Positions 1 through 8,456 of a DNA stretch of 64,000 nt are shown one piece after another. Every line of letters starts with the position of its first letter. Position 1 is the first letter of the stretch. Under the pieces are notes generated by a model, which had not been told where the DNA came from, ran no database searches, and saw only the letters and a list, made by a program, of their open reading frames with translations. The position numbers and the translations under genes are program-made. The stretch comes from Azohydromonas australica DSM 1124 (GTDB taxonomy: Bacteria; Pseudomonadota; Gammaproteobacteria; Burkholderiales; Burkholderiaceae_C). The DNA lies in assembly GCF_000430725.1 (NCBI RefSeq), contig NZ_KE387204.1:193241-257240 (forward strand). Reading direction: 5' to 3'.

Positions 1-254
1 AACGCCGGCCAGCTCTCGGTGAACATGAACACCAGCCCAAGCGCGATGGTGGACAGCCCCAGCACCAGGTTGAGCAGGTGCTGCACCGGGAACACTACCG
101 GCGCGCCTTTGAACAGGCGGAACTTGTACTTGCCCGAGAGCTTGCCGAAGGCGATGACCGAGCCGCTGAAGGTGATGGCGCCGATGGCCGTCCCCAGGAA
201 TAGCTCCAGCCGGTTGCCGGCCGGGATCGGAGTCCCCTTGGCCGTGAATGTCAT
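1..254 (-). pseudogene. pntB: NAD(P) transhydrogenase subunit beta, 5'-truncated
   Basis: The reverse strand reads an unbroken stretch of PntB membrane domain, including LELFLGTAIGAITFSGSVIA and FGKLSGKYKFRLF, and runs off the window edge. PntB is the proton-pumping membrane subunit that makes NADPH from NADH. In the family this segment lies about 115 residues inside the protein. Here the frame meets a TAG eight codons before the first ATG, and the next thing upstream is the end of a lysR gene, so the first transmembrane helices are missing. Inference: a recombination remnant, not a working gene. The 3' part is outside the window, so its state is unknown. Confidence 0.75.
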
Positions 255-277
255 GTCCCGGCCCCACGCCACGCCTC

Positions 278-1219
278 CTATGCCCTAGCGCGAGCCTTGG
301 CCGTAGTTCTACGGCCTTTTTGCACTGCAACCATGGACGACACCGTCTCAACGACATAGCTGACCAGCGGATTGGAACGCCGTGTGTCCCAGGCCATGGA
401 AGTCGCAATGACTTCCAAATCCTCTTTTAATGGACGTAGGACCACGGTATCGGGGGCCGCCTTCTTGAGCGTCGACGGCACCAGCGCGATTCCTTGCCGA
501 CACCCCACGAACGCGAGTTGCGACGCAACGCTGCGCACTTCATGCAGTATGCGTGGCGAGAAGCCGTTGGCTTGGCAGGCCGCGATCAGGCTATCGTAGA
601 ACGCGGGGCTGATTTGCCTGGAAAACATCACCATTTGTTCTTCTGCAAGCGAAGCCAGACGCACGCGCGACGCTGCAGCCAACGGATGGGTGCGCGGCAG
701 CGCCACTGCCACCCTGTCCTGGGGCATTGGAATGGACTGGATCGTTGGGCCCAAGTTGTCTTCCAGGCGCGCAAAAGCCAGATCAATGTCGCCAGACTCG
801 AGCGCCAGCACCGCATCGGCACTGTCAATCTCCCGCACTGAAACGGAAAGCCCAGGCCTCTGCGCCTTCAGCCGCTCCAACAAAGGCGGCAGGACGTCCA
901 TCATCGCGTGGCTGATGGCGCCTATGGTCAGCAAGCCAGCGTGTCCGGAGAGCACTTCCTGGACAGCGAGTTCCAGCCGTTCCAGTTGGTCCGCAAATTT
1001 CCGAACTGCAGGCAATATCGCTGCGCCCGCGGGGGTGAGCTGCGTTCCGCGCTGAGAACGCTCGAACAACTTCAGTTTCAGAGACTGTTCCAGAATCTTG
1101 ATTTGCGCCGTCAATGGCGGCTGCGACATGCCCAGCCGTTTCGCGGCTCGTCCGTAGTTTTTCTCCTCCGCTACGGCAAGGAACAGCCACAGGTGCCGCA
1201 CGATACGAAAGTTGATCAT
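278..1219 (-). CDS. LysR-family transcriptional regulator
   Basis: A 313-residue protein of normal LysR length. A winged helix-turn-helix occupies about residues 8-67 (NYGRAAKRLGMSQPPLTAQI). A two-lobed effector-binding domain follows from about residue 90 to 295. The last 15 residues are basic and Ala-rich. It starts with ATG and is followed directly by the truncated pntB remnant. LysR proteins usually control a divergent neighbour, but the upstream side here is only a thioesterase pseudogene on the same strand, so no target is obvious. The ligand cannot be told from sequence. The gene is intact although its surroundings are decayed. Confidence 0.88.
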   Translation of the reverse strand: MINFRIVRHLWLFLAVAEEKNYGRAAKRLGMSQPPLTAQIKILEQSLKLKLFERSQRGTQLTPAGAAILPAVRKFADQLERLELAVQEVLSGHAGLLTIGAISHAMMDVLPPLLERLKAQRPGLSVSVREIDSADAVLALESGDIDLAFARLEDNLGPTIQSIPMPQDRVAVALPRTHPLAAASRVRLASLAEEQMVMFSRQISPAFYDSLIAACQANGFSPRILHEVRSVASQLAFVGCRQGIALVPSTLKKAAPDTVVLRPLKEDLEVIATSMAWDTRRSNPLVSYVVETVSSMVAVQKGRRTTAKARARA

Positions 1220-1394
1220 GGCGCTATATTTCCAAATCCAGCAGGAATGCCTCTGCGATCGGCTCGGCGAGCTCGTTTTCAGCAGGACGTGCTGGGCTCA
1301 ACAGCCACTGGCTGGCGCCGCTGCCCGCTACACGGCAGGCTGAGGCACGTCCTTGTGCGCCAGTGTCAAAGACTTGAAGCCCTTTTAATGGACG

Positions 1395-1882
1395 TCATTT
1401 CTCCGAGGAACAGGCAGCGCCAAAGAGCCCATCGAGTTCACGCCGCACCTTCTTGCATGCAATAGCGGCCGCATGGCGTCTGCATTCATCCGGCGTGAAG
1501 GGCCGCAGCGGCGGCACCGATGCAGGCTTGCGCTCATCGTCCACGGCCACCATGGTGAAGAAACAGCTGTTGACATGGCGTACCGCCTGGGTGCGGATGT
1601 CCTCCGCGATCACCTTGACGCCCACATCCATCGAGGATGGTGCCTGTGTGGTCGATGCTGGCCGGGAAGGTGACGGGCTCGCCGCATGGATGGGTTGGCG
1701 GAACATCAACTGGTCCATTCTGAGAGCGTAACCACGTAGCGCCCGGCGTAGCGGCTGGCGCAGGCGTAGGTCACTTGGTCCAGCAGCCGCAGGATCGTGC
1801 CGCCGTGCACGTTGCCAGAGAAGGTGGCAGTGTTCGGCTTCATCAACACCGCCATCATGAGCTATTGTGCAGGCAGATCCAT
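1395..1882 (-). pseudogene. Acyl-CoA thioesterase (hotdog fold), frameshifted
   Basis: The pieces of a YciA-type acyl-CoA hydrolase are all present but in different frames. Reading order is MAVLMKPNTATFSGNVHGG, then TILRLLDQVTYACASRYAG, then DQLMFRQPIH, then MDVGVKVIAEDIRTQAVRH, then NSCFFTMVAVDDE. There is an in-frame TAG just before MMAVLM. An insertion of about 2 nt follows VVTLS, one G is missing after the QPIHA codons, and one extra A precedes the SSMDVG codons. The last two changes compensate each other. Several independent lesions make a sequencing error unlikely. The active form would hydrolyse acyl-CoA thioesters. It lies just downstream of ndh on the same strand. Confidence 0.8.
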
Positions 1883-1993
1883 GCCAATGGTTCCTCGAGT
1901 AACAGTGTTGGTTTTCGTCTATCGGGGCGGATGTGCGTCCAGCGTCGCCTTGCCCTGGGCTTTGGGTCTGGCTGGTTTCGGCTTGCTCCTCGG

Positions 1994-3334
1994 TCAATGC
2001 AGCTTGACTGTCGGCAGTGTTGGCCGGGCAAGGAAGCGCGCGGCCGTGCCGAGCACGGTCTTCCACGTCCCGTGCAGCGCCAGCTCGTGCAGCTTGTAGA
2101 GCGATTGGTACATCCAGCGTGCGAACAGGCCCTCGATCCATAGGCTGCCGCCGATGAGCGAACCCATGAGGTTGCCCACGGTGGAGTACTTGCCCAGCGA
2201 TACCAGAGACCCGAAGTCGCGGTAGCGCCAGGGCTGCAGCGGCTGGTCCAGCAGCCGGCGTCGTATCTGCTTGACCAGGTGGGAAGCGTGCTGGTGCGCC
2301 ACCTGCGCGCGCGGCGGCACGGTGCCCTCGCGTCCCAGCCAGGGCGCCGCGGCGCAGTCGCCAATGGCAAAGACGTTGGCATCATGCGTGGTCTGCAGCG
2401 TCGGGTGCACCACGAGCTGGTTGATGCGGTTGGTCTCCAGGCCGTCCAGCTGCGCCAGGAACTCCGGCGCCTTCACACCCGCGGCCCACACCACCAGCTC
2501 TGCCGGAATGGTTTCACCGCTGGCGAGTTGCACGCCGGTGCCCGTCACCGCCGTGACGCGCGCATTGGTGCGCACGCGCACATTCAGTTCCTCCAGCAGC
2601 GCCCGCGCCGAGGCTGACATGCGCTCAGGCAGCGCGCCCAGGATGCGCGGGCCGGCCTCGATCAGGTTGAGCCGGATGTCGCGCTCGGGGTCGATCCGGT
2701 CCAGCCCGTAGGACACCAGCGTGCGCGTGGTCTGGTGCAGTTCCGCCGCCAGCTCCACCCCGGTGGCGCCGGCGCCGATGATGGCCACCTGCAGCTGTTC
2801 CGGCCGCAGCGGCGCGGTCTGTGCGTGTGCGCGCACGCAAGCGTTCACGAGCCGGCGATGGAAGCGCTCGGCCTGTGCCGGCGTCTCCAGCAGGATGGCG
2901 TGCTCCTGCACGCCGGGCGTACCGAAGTCGTTGTTGAGGCTGCCCACCGCAATGACCAGCGTGTCATAGACAAACACGCGCTGCCCAGCCACCTCTTCGC
3001 CCTCATCCGGATCGATGAATGGGGCCACATGCACCTCGCGCCGCACTCGGTCCAACCCCGTCATCTCACCCATGCGATAGCGGAAGCAGTGCCAGTGCGA
3101 CTGTGCCAGGTAGTCCACCGCATGGGTGTTGAGGTCTACCGTGCCGGCGGCGATCTCGTGCAGGTGCGGCTTCCAGAAGTGCGTGCGCGCCTTCTCGATC
3201 AGCGTGACCTGCGCCAAGCCGCGTTTTCCAAGCGTATCGCCCAGCCTGGTAGCCAGCTCCAGCCCGCCGGCACCTCCACCAACAATGACGATACGGTGCA
3301 GCGCATCAATCGAAGTATGTTTTCTTTGTCGCAC
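1994..3334 (-). CDS. ndh: Type II NADH dehydrogenase (NDH-2)
   Basis: Single-subunit flavoprotein that passes electrons from NADH to quinone without pumping protons, on the inner face of the membrane. With the GTG start chosen here (446 residues), the FAD-binding GGGAGG lies at about residues 19-24. The NADH-binding VAIIGAGATGVELAAEL is near residue 175 and the second FAD motif NVFAIGDCAAAPW near 315. The C-terminus has the amphipathic membrane-anchoring region (GSLWIEGLFARWMYQSLYK). GTG at 3334 is preferred because AAGGAG sits five bases before it. An ATG at 3367 would add 11 residues and lacks such a site. It could recycle NADH when the cell lives on C1 compounds; that is inference. Confidence 0.93.
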   Translation of the reverse strand: MRQRKHTSIDALHRIVIVGGGAGGLELATRLGDTLGKRGLAQVTLIEKARTHFWKPHLHEIAAGTVDLNTHAVDYLAQSHWHCFRYRMGEMTGLDRVRREVHVAPFIDPDEGEEVAGQRVFVYDTLVIAVGSLNNDFGTPGVQEHAILLETPAQAERFHRRLVNACVRAHAQTAPLRPEQLQVAIIGAGATGVELAAELHQTTRTLVSYGLDRIDPERDIRLNLIEAGPRILGALPERMSASARALLEELNVRVRTNARVTAVTGTGVQLASGETIPAELVVWAAGVKAPEFLAQLDGLETNRINQLVVHPTLQTTHDANVFAIGDCAAAPWLGREGTVPPRAQVAHQHASHLVKQIRRRLLDQPLQPWRYRDFGSLVSLGKYSTVGNLMGSLIGGSLWIEGLFARWMYQSLYKLHELALHGTWKTVLGTAARFLARPTLPTVKLH

Positions 3335-3845
3335 GTCAACTCCTTGGCAACGCAAGATCAATTTCATTGGTGCCTTGCAAGCAATCGCCAGCGCCGCTGT
3401 TCAGCCAGCGATGACGGCAAGCTTGGTTAGGGATGGAAGCTTCGCACTTCTTGCGCGCTGACGATGAACTCGCGGACCACCGCGACGGTGCAATCGTCTT
3501 CATACATAGGAGTGAGCTAGGCAACATCCAACCGGTACAAGTTCATCTCGCTGCCGAAATGCCGCGCAGCCGCGCATGCGACACCAACCGGACGGTCGAC
3601 ACCATCGACGAGCCAGCACCGCGTGTACTCCTGCGGCAGCGGTTCTCTTGACACGACATCTGCCACACCGCGCAATCTCCGCGAGTCCGACAAAGTTGCA
3701 GGAGTAGGGATGGGGTTCGCGTGCACCCGAGACTGATTTCCGGGACGTTCGAGCCATTCCCTGCCGAACACCGGAACCACACGCATTACCAGACAACGGT
3801 GATGCCCGGTCTCTGAGAACGGGGCACCACCGTGGCACACCCGCG
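3335..3845. other. Intergenic region without a supportable gene
   Basis: About 510 bases between ndh and fae, less GC-rich than the neighbours. Open frames of 60-107 codons exist on both strands (for example 3517-3840 minus). None shows a recognisable domain, a clear ribosome binding site or steady third-position GC. The stretch 3500-3840 may be the remnant of a decayed gene. No good terminator was seen after fae. Confidence 0.5.
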
Positions 3846-4358
3846 TCAGGAAGCGGCCTGGAACGGATGCGCCATCGCGCCCTTCTTGGACACGACATCC
3901 TTCGCGCTGGGCTCGTTGCGCACGGCGCGCGCGATGGACTCGCGCACGGCCTGGTAGTTGTAGTCCTGGATCTTCTTGTCGTCCTCGGCCTGCCAGTGGA
4001 TGAACACGCCGACGCAGATGAACAGGTTGTCGGCCTCGTCGGCCGGGATGGTGCCGTCCTCGACGCTGTCGGCCACCGCCATCGCCACGCCGCGCTGGGC
4101 CGGGCCGAACATCTGCACCGCCTGCTTGGCACCCTTGATAGTGACCTTGTTGAACATCACCGTGGCCGGCTTGGCCATCAGGTTCGGCGCCACCACGGCC
4201 AGCAGCGACGTGAAGCCTTCCTTGTTGTTCACCAGCGCGTTGGCGAAAGCGGTCTCGGCAGGAGAACCACGCGGGCCGATGATCAGGTCGATGTGGGCGA
4301 CCTCGTTGCCATCCCCAACCAGTGATTCGCCGACGAGCATGCGGTCGATTTTTGCCAT
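3846..4358 (-). CDS. fae: Formaldehyde-activating enzyme
   Basis: Fae joins formaldehyde to tetrahydromethanopterin (H4MPT) to give methylene-H4MPT. It is cytoplasmic and abundant in methylotrophs. The 170-residue length is that of the family. The N-terminus MLVGESLVGDGNEVAHIDL carries the conserved histidine (His22 here, matching the catalytic His17 of the Methylobacterium enzyme). Further family motifs are IIGPRGSPAETAFANAL and FGPAQRGVAMAVADSV, and VGVFIHWQAEDDKKI. It is the last gene of a seven-gene minus-strand operon, 57 bases after the citG-like gene, with its own GGAGACTGACCC leader before ATG. High expression from an extra promoter is possible but not shown. Confidence 0.97.
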   Translation of the reverse strand: MAKIDRMLVGESLVGDGNEVAHIDLIIGPRGSPAETAFANALVNNKEGFTSLLAVVAPNLMAKPATVMFNKVTIKGAKQAVQMFGPAQRGVAMAVADSVEDGTIPADEADNLFICVGVFIHWQAEDDKKIQDYNYQAVRESIARAVRNEPSAKDVVSKKGAMAHPFQAAS

Positions 4359-4415
4359 GGGTCAGTCTCCATGTGGGTTTCGCGATACACGCCGCGGCTG
4401 CGGCGCTTCGTGCCT

Positions 4416-5309
4416 TTAATCACGTTCCGTGCCACGCGAAACCAGGGTGCCAAGCAGCGCGCTGGCCACCGCCAGGTCGGCGCTGGTGCCCGGGTTCAGG
4501 CCCTGGTTCTTGAGGGATTCGTCCCAGGTGGCGAGGGCTCCGGCCAGCGCAGCCGGGCTCTCGACCTTCAGCCATTGCTCGAAGGCCATGGCCTGCTCCA
4601 GGACAGTCTGTGCCACGGCCGCACCCTGCTTTCGAACAATGTGTGAATCGGGCCAGCGCGCCAGGCAAGCCAGCCACGCGCGCAGCATCCCGTCCTCGGC
4701 GTCCGTGCCGGCCTGGAACGCGGGCAGCCCCACGGCGAAGAGATCGTCGAAGCCGCATGCGTACTGCCGCGCGATGCTGTCGCGCTGTGCCGCCAGCGCC
4801 ATGGCCTCGCGCAGGCCGACAGTCGGTGCGTCGTTCACGTCCTGCGTCTCGGCGCGGCCCAGGCCGCCGGGATGGGCCGCCGCGATGGCGCGGAAGGCAT
4901 GACGCGCGTCCTCCACGTCCAGCTCCCGCAGCACCGCCCGCACGGCCGCGTGCAGCCCGGCGGCGTCCCGAACGCCGGGCGCGCGCTCCAGCGCGGCGGC
5001 GATGGGCGCGCACAGCAGCACGATGCCCAGGTTGGTGTTGCAGCCGGCCACGGCCAGCGTCGCCCGCACCGCGCCCTCGATGCGCTGGCCGACGCTCAGC
5101 CCCGGCGCGAACAGCGCCTGCTGCGCCGCCGCGGCGCTGTCCAGGAACTGCTGCGCCAACATGCCGTGGCCGGGCGAATGGATGCTGACGTTGCCGGGCT
5201 TGCGCACCTGCACGTCGAGGCGGCAGGCGGTGAGGAAGGCGGCACGCCCGCGCTCCAGCGCCGCCGCAGAGGCGGCCGGAACGGCAATGGCCAGTGTTTC
5301 GGCACTCAT
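4416..5309 (-). CDS. CitG/MdcB-like triphosphoribosyl-dephospho-CoA synthase family protein of the H4MPT operon
   Basis: A 297-residue protein of the triphosphoribosyl-dephospho-CoA synthase family. Family signatures seen are ACRLDVQVRKPGNVSIHSPG, AGCNTNLGIVLLCAPIAAAL and HPGGLGRAETQDVNDAPTVG. Classical members transfer triphosphoribosyl groups to dephospho-CoA. Members next to fae and mch in methylotrophs are thought to act in making H4MPT or a related cofactor. That assignment rests on gene context, not biochemistry. The ATG overlaps the stop of the upstream RimK-like gene by 4 bases (ATGA), so translation is probably coupled. There is no citrate lyase or malonate decarboxylase nearby, which argues against the classical role. 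Confidence 0.85.
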   Translation of the reverse strand: MSAETLAIAVPAASAAALERGRAAFLTACRLDVQVRKPGNVSIHSPGHGMLAQQFLDSAAAAQQALFAPGLSVGQRIEGAVRATLAVAGCNTNLGIVLLCAPIAAALERAPGVRDAAGLHAAVRAVLRELDVEDARHAFRAIAAAHPGGLGRAETQDVNDAPTVGLREAMALAAQRDSIARQYACGFDDLFAVGLPAFQAGTDAEDGMLRAWLACLARWPDSHIVRKQGAAVAQTVLEQAMAFEQWLKVESPAALAGALATWDESLKNQGLNPGTSADLAVASALLGTLVSRGTERD

Positions 5310-6361
5310 GCGCTGCGCCGTCCCAGCGCCGCCGCGACCTTGCGGTCGAGCAGGTCGTCCACGATCGCCTGCGCGATGTCGAAGCCCGTGACGCGCTGCA
5401 GCCCCTGCCAGGCCGCCACGCCGTTGACCTCCAGCACCTGCGGCCCATCGGGCGTGGGAATCAGGTCCACGCCCGCGTAGTCCAGTCCCAGGGCCTGGGC
5501 CGCGCGCACCGCGGGCTGGGCCAGTTCCTGGGTCACCTCAGCCGCCTCGCAGCGCGCGCCTTGCGCCACGTTGTGCACCCAGTGCCCGCTCACGCGCCGC
5601 ATGGCGGCCACGGCCTGGCCGCCGATGACCAGCACGCGCCAGTCGAAGCCCGGCGTGTCCAGCGGCGGCACGTAGCGCTGCAGGTAGGCCAAGCCGCCGT
5701 AGGGCTCCAGCGGCGGCAGCGGCACGAAGGCGCCGTCCACGCGGCCCACCCGTTGCAGCCCCTTGCCCTGGGAGCCGAACAGCGGCTTGAGCACCAGCGC
5801 GCGGCCGGCGGCGGCCTCGCGCATCACCAGGCGCTGTGCCTGGGCGGGGCACTCGGTGGTCCAGGCCGGCGGCGAGGCGATGCCGGCGCTGCGCAGCAGC
5901 AGGCTGGTCATGGCCTTGTCCACGCTGCGCTCGATGGCGCGCGCCTCGTTGTAGACGGGCACGCCCAGCGCGGTGAGCGCATGCAGCACGGTCAGGCGCT
6001 TGGTGACCTGCTCGAAGCTGCCGGCGGCGACGCCGCGCACGATCACCGCATCCGGCAGCTCGCGCCCGAAGCCTGGCAGCACCAGGCCGTGGCGCGAGGC
6101 ACCAGTGGCGACGCCGCACTGCGCGAGGTCCAGGCAGCGCACCAGCGCCGCCCCGCGCGCCAGCAGCGCCCGCCGCAACCGCCGCACGTGCCAGCCGGAT
6201 TCGTCACTCATCAGGGCGACGCGCAGGCCGACGGGGGCGATGCGCAACCCGCCCGCGATACCCGCTCGCCCTGAACTTGTCGAAGGGCCTGCAGCCGAGC
6301 CGGGCGCCAGGGCTTCGACAGGCTCAGCCCGAACGGGCTTTCCTTCTCCGGTCACTGTCAC
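5306..6361 (-). CDS. RimK-like ATP-grasp ligase of the H4MPT operon
   Basis: ATP-grasp protein of the RimK/glutamate-ligase type, found in H4MPT clusters of methylotrophs. It is thought to add an amino acid such as glutamate to the cofactor side chain (family knowledge plus context). Visible are ALVLKPLFGSQGKGLQRVG (ATP-binding lysine and glycine loop), FDWRVLVIGGQAVAAMRR and the metal-binding LDYAGVDLI and VLEVNGVAAWQGL near the C-terminus. GTG at 6361 is chosen because GAGGAGG precedes it and it overlaps the mch stop as GTGA. That start makes the first 35-40 residues read through an inverted repeat. The family core begins at LRVALMSDESGWH, so TTG at 6247 is a real alternative. Confidence 0.85.
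   Translation of the reverse strand: MTVTGEGKPVRAEPVEALAPGSAAGPSTSSGRAGIAGGLRIAPVGLRVALMSDESGWHVRRLRRALLARGAALVRCLDLAQCGVATGASRHGLVLPGFGRELPDAVIVRGVAAGSFEQVTKRLTVLHALTALGVPVYNEARAIERSVDKAMTSLLLRSAGIASPPAWTTECPAQAQRLVMREAAAGRALVLKPLFGSQGKGLQRVGRVDGAFVPLPPLEPYGGLAYLQRYVPPLDTPGFDWRVLVIGGQAVAAMRRVSGHWVHNVAQGARCEAAEVTQELAQPAVRAAQALGLDYAGVDLIPTPDGPQVLEVNGVAAWQGLQRVTGFDIAQAIVDDLLDRKVAAALGRRSA
6261..6337. repeat. Intergenic-type inverted repeat (REP-like), copy 1
   Basis: Two arms of about 28 bases face each other. The outer ends read CCCGCTCGCCCTGAACTTGT and CAGGCTCAGCCCGAACGGG, with TCGAAGGGC and GGGCTTCGAC inside. The same repeat, with small changes, occurs at 28541-28617. It belongs to the repeat with TTCGACAGGCTCAG common in Burkholderiales intergenic DNA. 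Unusually, this copy lies at the 5' end of an open reading frame. Confidence 0.85.
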
Positions 6362-7347
6362 GCCTCCTCCAGCCACAACCCGCGCAGCAGTCCCATGTCC
6401 GTGCCGCCGCCGCGCCAGGTGCGCCCGGAGCCCAGGTGGCTGACCCACACCTCGGCCGGCGCGAAGAGGGCGCCGTCGATCTTGTAGAAGTCGTATTCCG
6501 CCGCCTTGAAGATGTCGGCGAAGCTGCGGCCGTACTCCCGGGCGTTGCGCGCGGGCAGCTGCTGCGCCAGGCGCCGCGCCGCCTCCTCCTCGCCGCGCAC
6601 CAGCAGGTGCACCCGGCCGCCGTACAGGATCGCGTCGTTGGTGCGGCCCATGGCCTGCAGGCCGTCGGCGCCGGGGGAGGGCAGCGGCGCCGTCGCGCTG
6701 CCGCCCACGATGTCGGACAGCTCGAAGCCGAGCTCGTGCGCCTTGTGCAGCGCCACCTCCAGCACCCGCGCCACCACCTGCGTGGTGCCGGCCAGGCTCG
6801 CCGTGGGCGTAACGATCAGCGTGAGGCCCTGCGGCGGCAGCGCGCAGTCGCGCAGCACCTTCTCCACCACCACGTTCGGCGGCAGGCGGTCCACCTCCAG
6901 CACCAGCACGCCGGCATCGGCGCGGTCGCGGTAGTTCATCTCCTGGAACAGGTCCTCGCGCCCGGCCAGCGCGCGCGCCGGGCCCGAGCCGAGGGCGAAG
7001 AACTTCTTGCCGCCGGTCTCCTCCTTGGTGGCCGACAGGCTCCAGCCCGCGTACTGGCTGCCCAGGCAGGCCAGCACCGGCTGCGCGCTGCTGACCTGCA
7101 CCCAGGTCGGCCAGCCTTCCTCCGGCGCGGCGCGCAGGCCCACCTCGCCCAGGCCGCCCATGCAGATGCGCGCCACGGCCAGGCCCGCCTCCACGCTGCC
7201 CTGGGCTTCCAGCCCGGCATCGACGACCTGCACGCCGAATTCGTCGCGCTGCACGCGCACGCGCAGCGTGGCGGCCTCGTCCAGCAGCCGTTGCAGCAGG
7301 GGCTGCGCCAAGTGGTTGACGCTCAGGGTGTCAGCAGGGGAGCTCAT
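6358..7347 (-). CDS. mch: Methenyl-H4MPT cyclohydrolase
   Basis: Mch interconverts methenyl-H4MPT and formyl-H4MPT, the step after MtdB in formaldehyde oxidation. The 329-residue length fits the family. Motifs seen include ICMGGLGEVGLRA, SSAQPVLACLGSQYAGW, KFFALGSGPARALAG, GFELSDIVGGSATAPLPS and MGRTNDAILYGG, all typical of bacterial Mch. ATG at 7347 follows GGAG by ten bases; a GTG at 7353 is also possible. The gene overlaps the end of the upstream ATP-grasp gene by 17 bases and ends in a GTGA overlap with the next gene. It therefore sits in a co-translated operon. Confidence 0.97.
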   Translation of the reverse strand: MSSPADTLSVNHLAQPLLQRLLDEAATLRVRVQRDEFGVQVVDAGLEAQGSVEAGLAVARICMGGLGEVGLRAAPEEGWPTWVQVSSAQPVLACLGSQYAGWSLSATKEETGGKKFFALGSGPARALAGREDLFQEMNYRDRADAGVLVLEVDRLPPNVVVEKVLRDCALPPQGLTLIVTPTASLAGTTQVVARVLEVALHKAHELGFELSDIVGGSATAPLPSPGADGLQAMGRTNDAILYGGRVHLLVRGEEEAARRLAQQLPARNAREYGRSFADIFKAAEYDFYKIDGALFAPAEVWVSHLGSGRTWRGGGTDMGLLRGLWLEEA

Positions 7348-8452
7348 GGGCACAGTTCTCCAGAAGGAGGGTCAATTCGTCATGGCGCCGGCGCAGCAGC
7401 GCGCGCACGGCGTCGGCATCCGGCGCCGTGGCGCTGAGCGAGCACACCGGCTCCCGCACGGCCACGTCCACCGGCGCATCGGGCAGGTCGTGCACCCAGG
7501 CGCGGCGCGCCAGCCGCTGCAGCTCGGCCGCCTGCAGTCGAAGCCGCCGCGGCGCGTACAGCACTTCCAGACCGTTGACCGTTTGCGACACAGGCTGTGT
7601 CGGCAACGGCGCACCCAGGCAGGCGCGCAGGTGCAGACGCAGCGGCGACTGCGGCGCGTAGAGCTGCAGCGTCCCCCCGGGACGGGGGTTCAGCTCCAGC
7701 AGCGAAACGCCGCCGCCGGTATCGAGCAGGAAGTCCAGGCTGCCCAGCCCGCGCAGGCCGCAGGCCGGTACGAGCTGTTGCAAGGCCGTGTCGATCTGTG
7801 CCGACACGCTGGGCGGCACGGGCACGGGGCCGATGGCGCCGCGCCAGGCGTAGGGCGCATCGGGCAGGCCGACGAGCTGTTCGTTGAAGCCCAGGCACAG
7901 CGCGCGGCAGCCATCGGCCACGAAGGCGGCGGACATCGGCACGCCGTCGAGGCGGCGCTGCCAGCAGCCCAGCCCCCCCGCGGCCGCAGCGTCGCGCGCC
8001 GGCCGAACGTGCCAGCCGCCGCAGGCGGCGCCGTCCTTGAACAGCCAATCGTGGTGGTCGGCCGGAGGCTGGTCCCAGCGGGTGGGCGGATGCGGCAGGC
8101 CCAGCGCCCGCAGCAGCGGGAAGAAGCGCCGCGGATCGCGCACCAGCCGCCAGCTATCCACCGGCGTGCCCAGCAGCGGCAGCCGCAGCGCGCCGGCGGA
8201 CAGCAGGTCCAGGTGCGCCTCGAAGCCGCTGCCGGCGATCCAGCCCAGCGCGCCGGCAGCCGCGGCCTCGTGCAGCGCGTCGAGCAGGTCGCCGGCGTCG
8301 AAGCGGTGCCAGGCCCGCCAGCCCGGTGCGGCATGGCGCGTGTCGCGGTCGCCGAAGGCGTCCAGCGCGAGGGTCGTGAAGCCCTCGCGCGCGGAGGCCT
8401 GCGCCAGCTGGCGCACCGACAGCCCGGCCACCAGCAGCGTGGGCCGGGCCAT
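7331..8452 (-). CDS. ATP-grasp domain protein of the H4MPT operon
   Basis: A 373-residue protein with an ATP-grasp fold of the type described in methylotroph H4MPT clusters. The N-terminal domain begins ARPTLLVAGLSVRQLAQAS. The ATP-binding part includes WLFKDGAACGGWHVRP. A conserved C-terminal metal site reads GLGSLDFLLD followed by SLLELNPRPGGTLQLY. Its exact reaction is not established; a ligase step in cofactor assembly is inferred from the fold and neighbours. ATG at 8452 lies four bases after the mtdB stop. An in-frame start further upstream would lie inside mtdB and is not needed. Confidence 0.85.
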   Translation of the reverse strand: MARPTLLVAGLSVRQLAQASAREGFTTLALDAFGDRDTRHAAPGWRAWHRFDAGDLLDALHEAAAAGALGWIAGSGFEAHLDLLSAGALRLPLLGTPVDSWRLVRDPRRFFPLLRALGLPHPPTRWDQPPADHHDWLFKDGAACGGWHVRPARDAAAAGGLGCWQRRLDGVPMSAAFVADGCRALCLGFNEQLVGLPDAPYAWRGAIGPVPVPPSVSAQIDTALQQLVPACGLRGLGSLDFLLDTGGGVSLLELNPRPGGTLQLYAPQSPLRLHLRACLGAPLPTQPVSQTVNGLEVLYAPRRLRLQAAELQRLARRAWVHDLPDAPVDVAVREPVCSLSATAPDADAVRALLRRRHDELTLLLENCAHELPC

Positions 8453-8456
8453 GGCC

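Noticed and set aside
3433..3840. Small genes in the ndh-fae gap
   Set aside because: Frames on both strands lack ribosome sites, domains and consistent codon bias.
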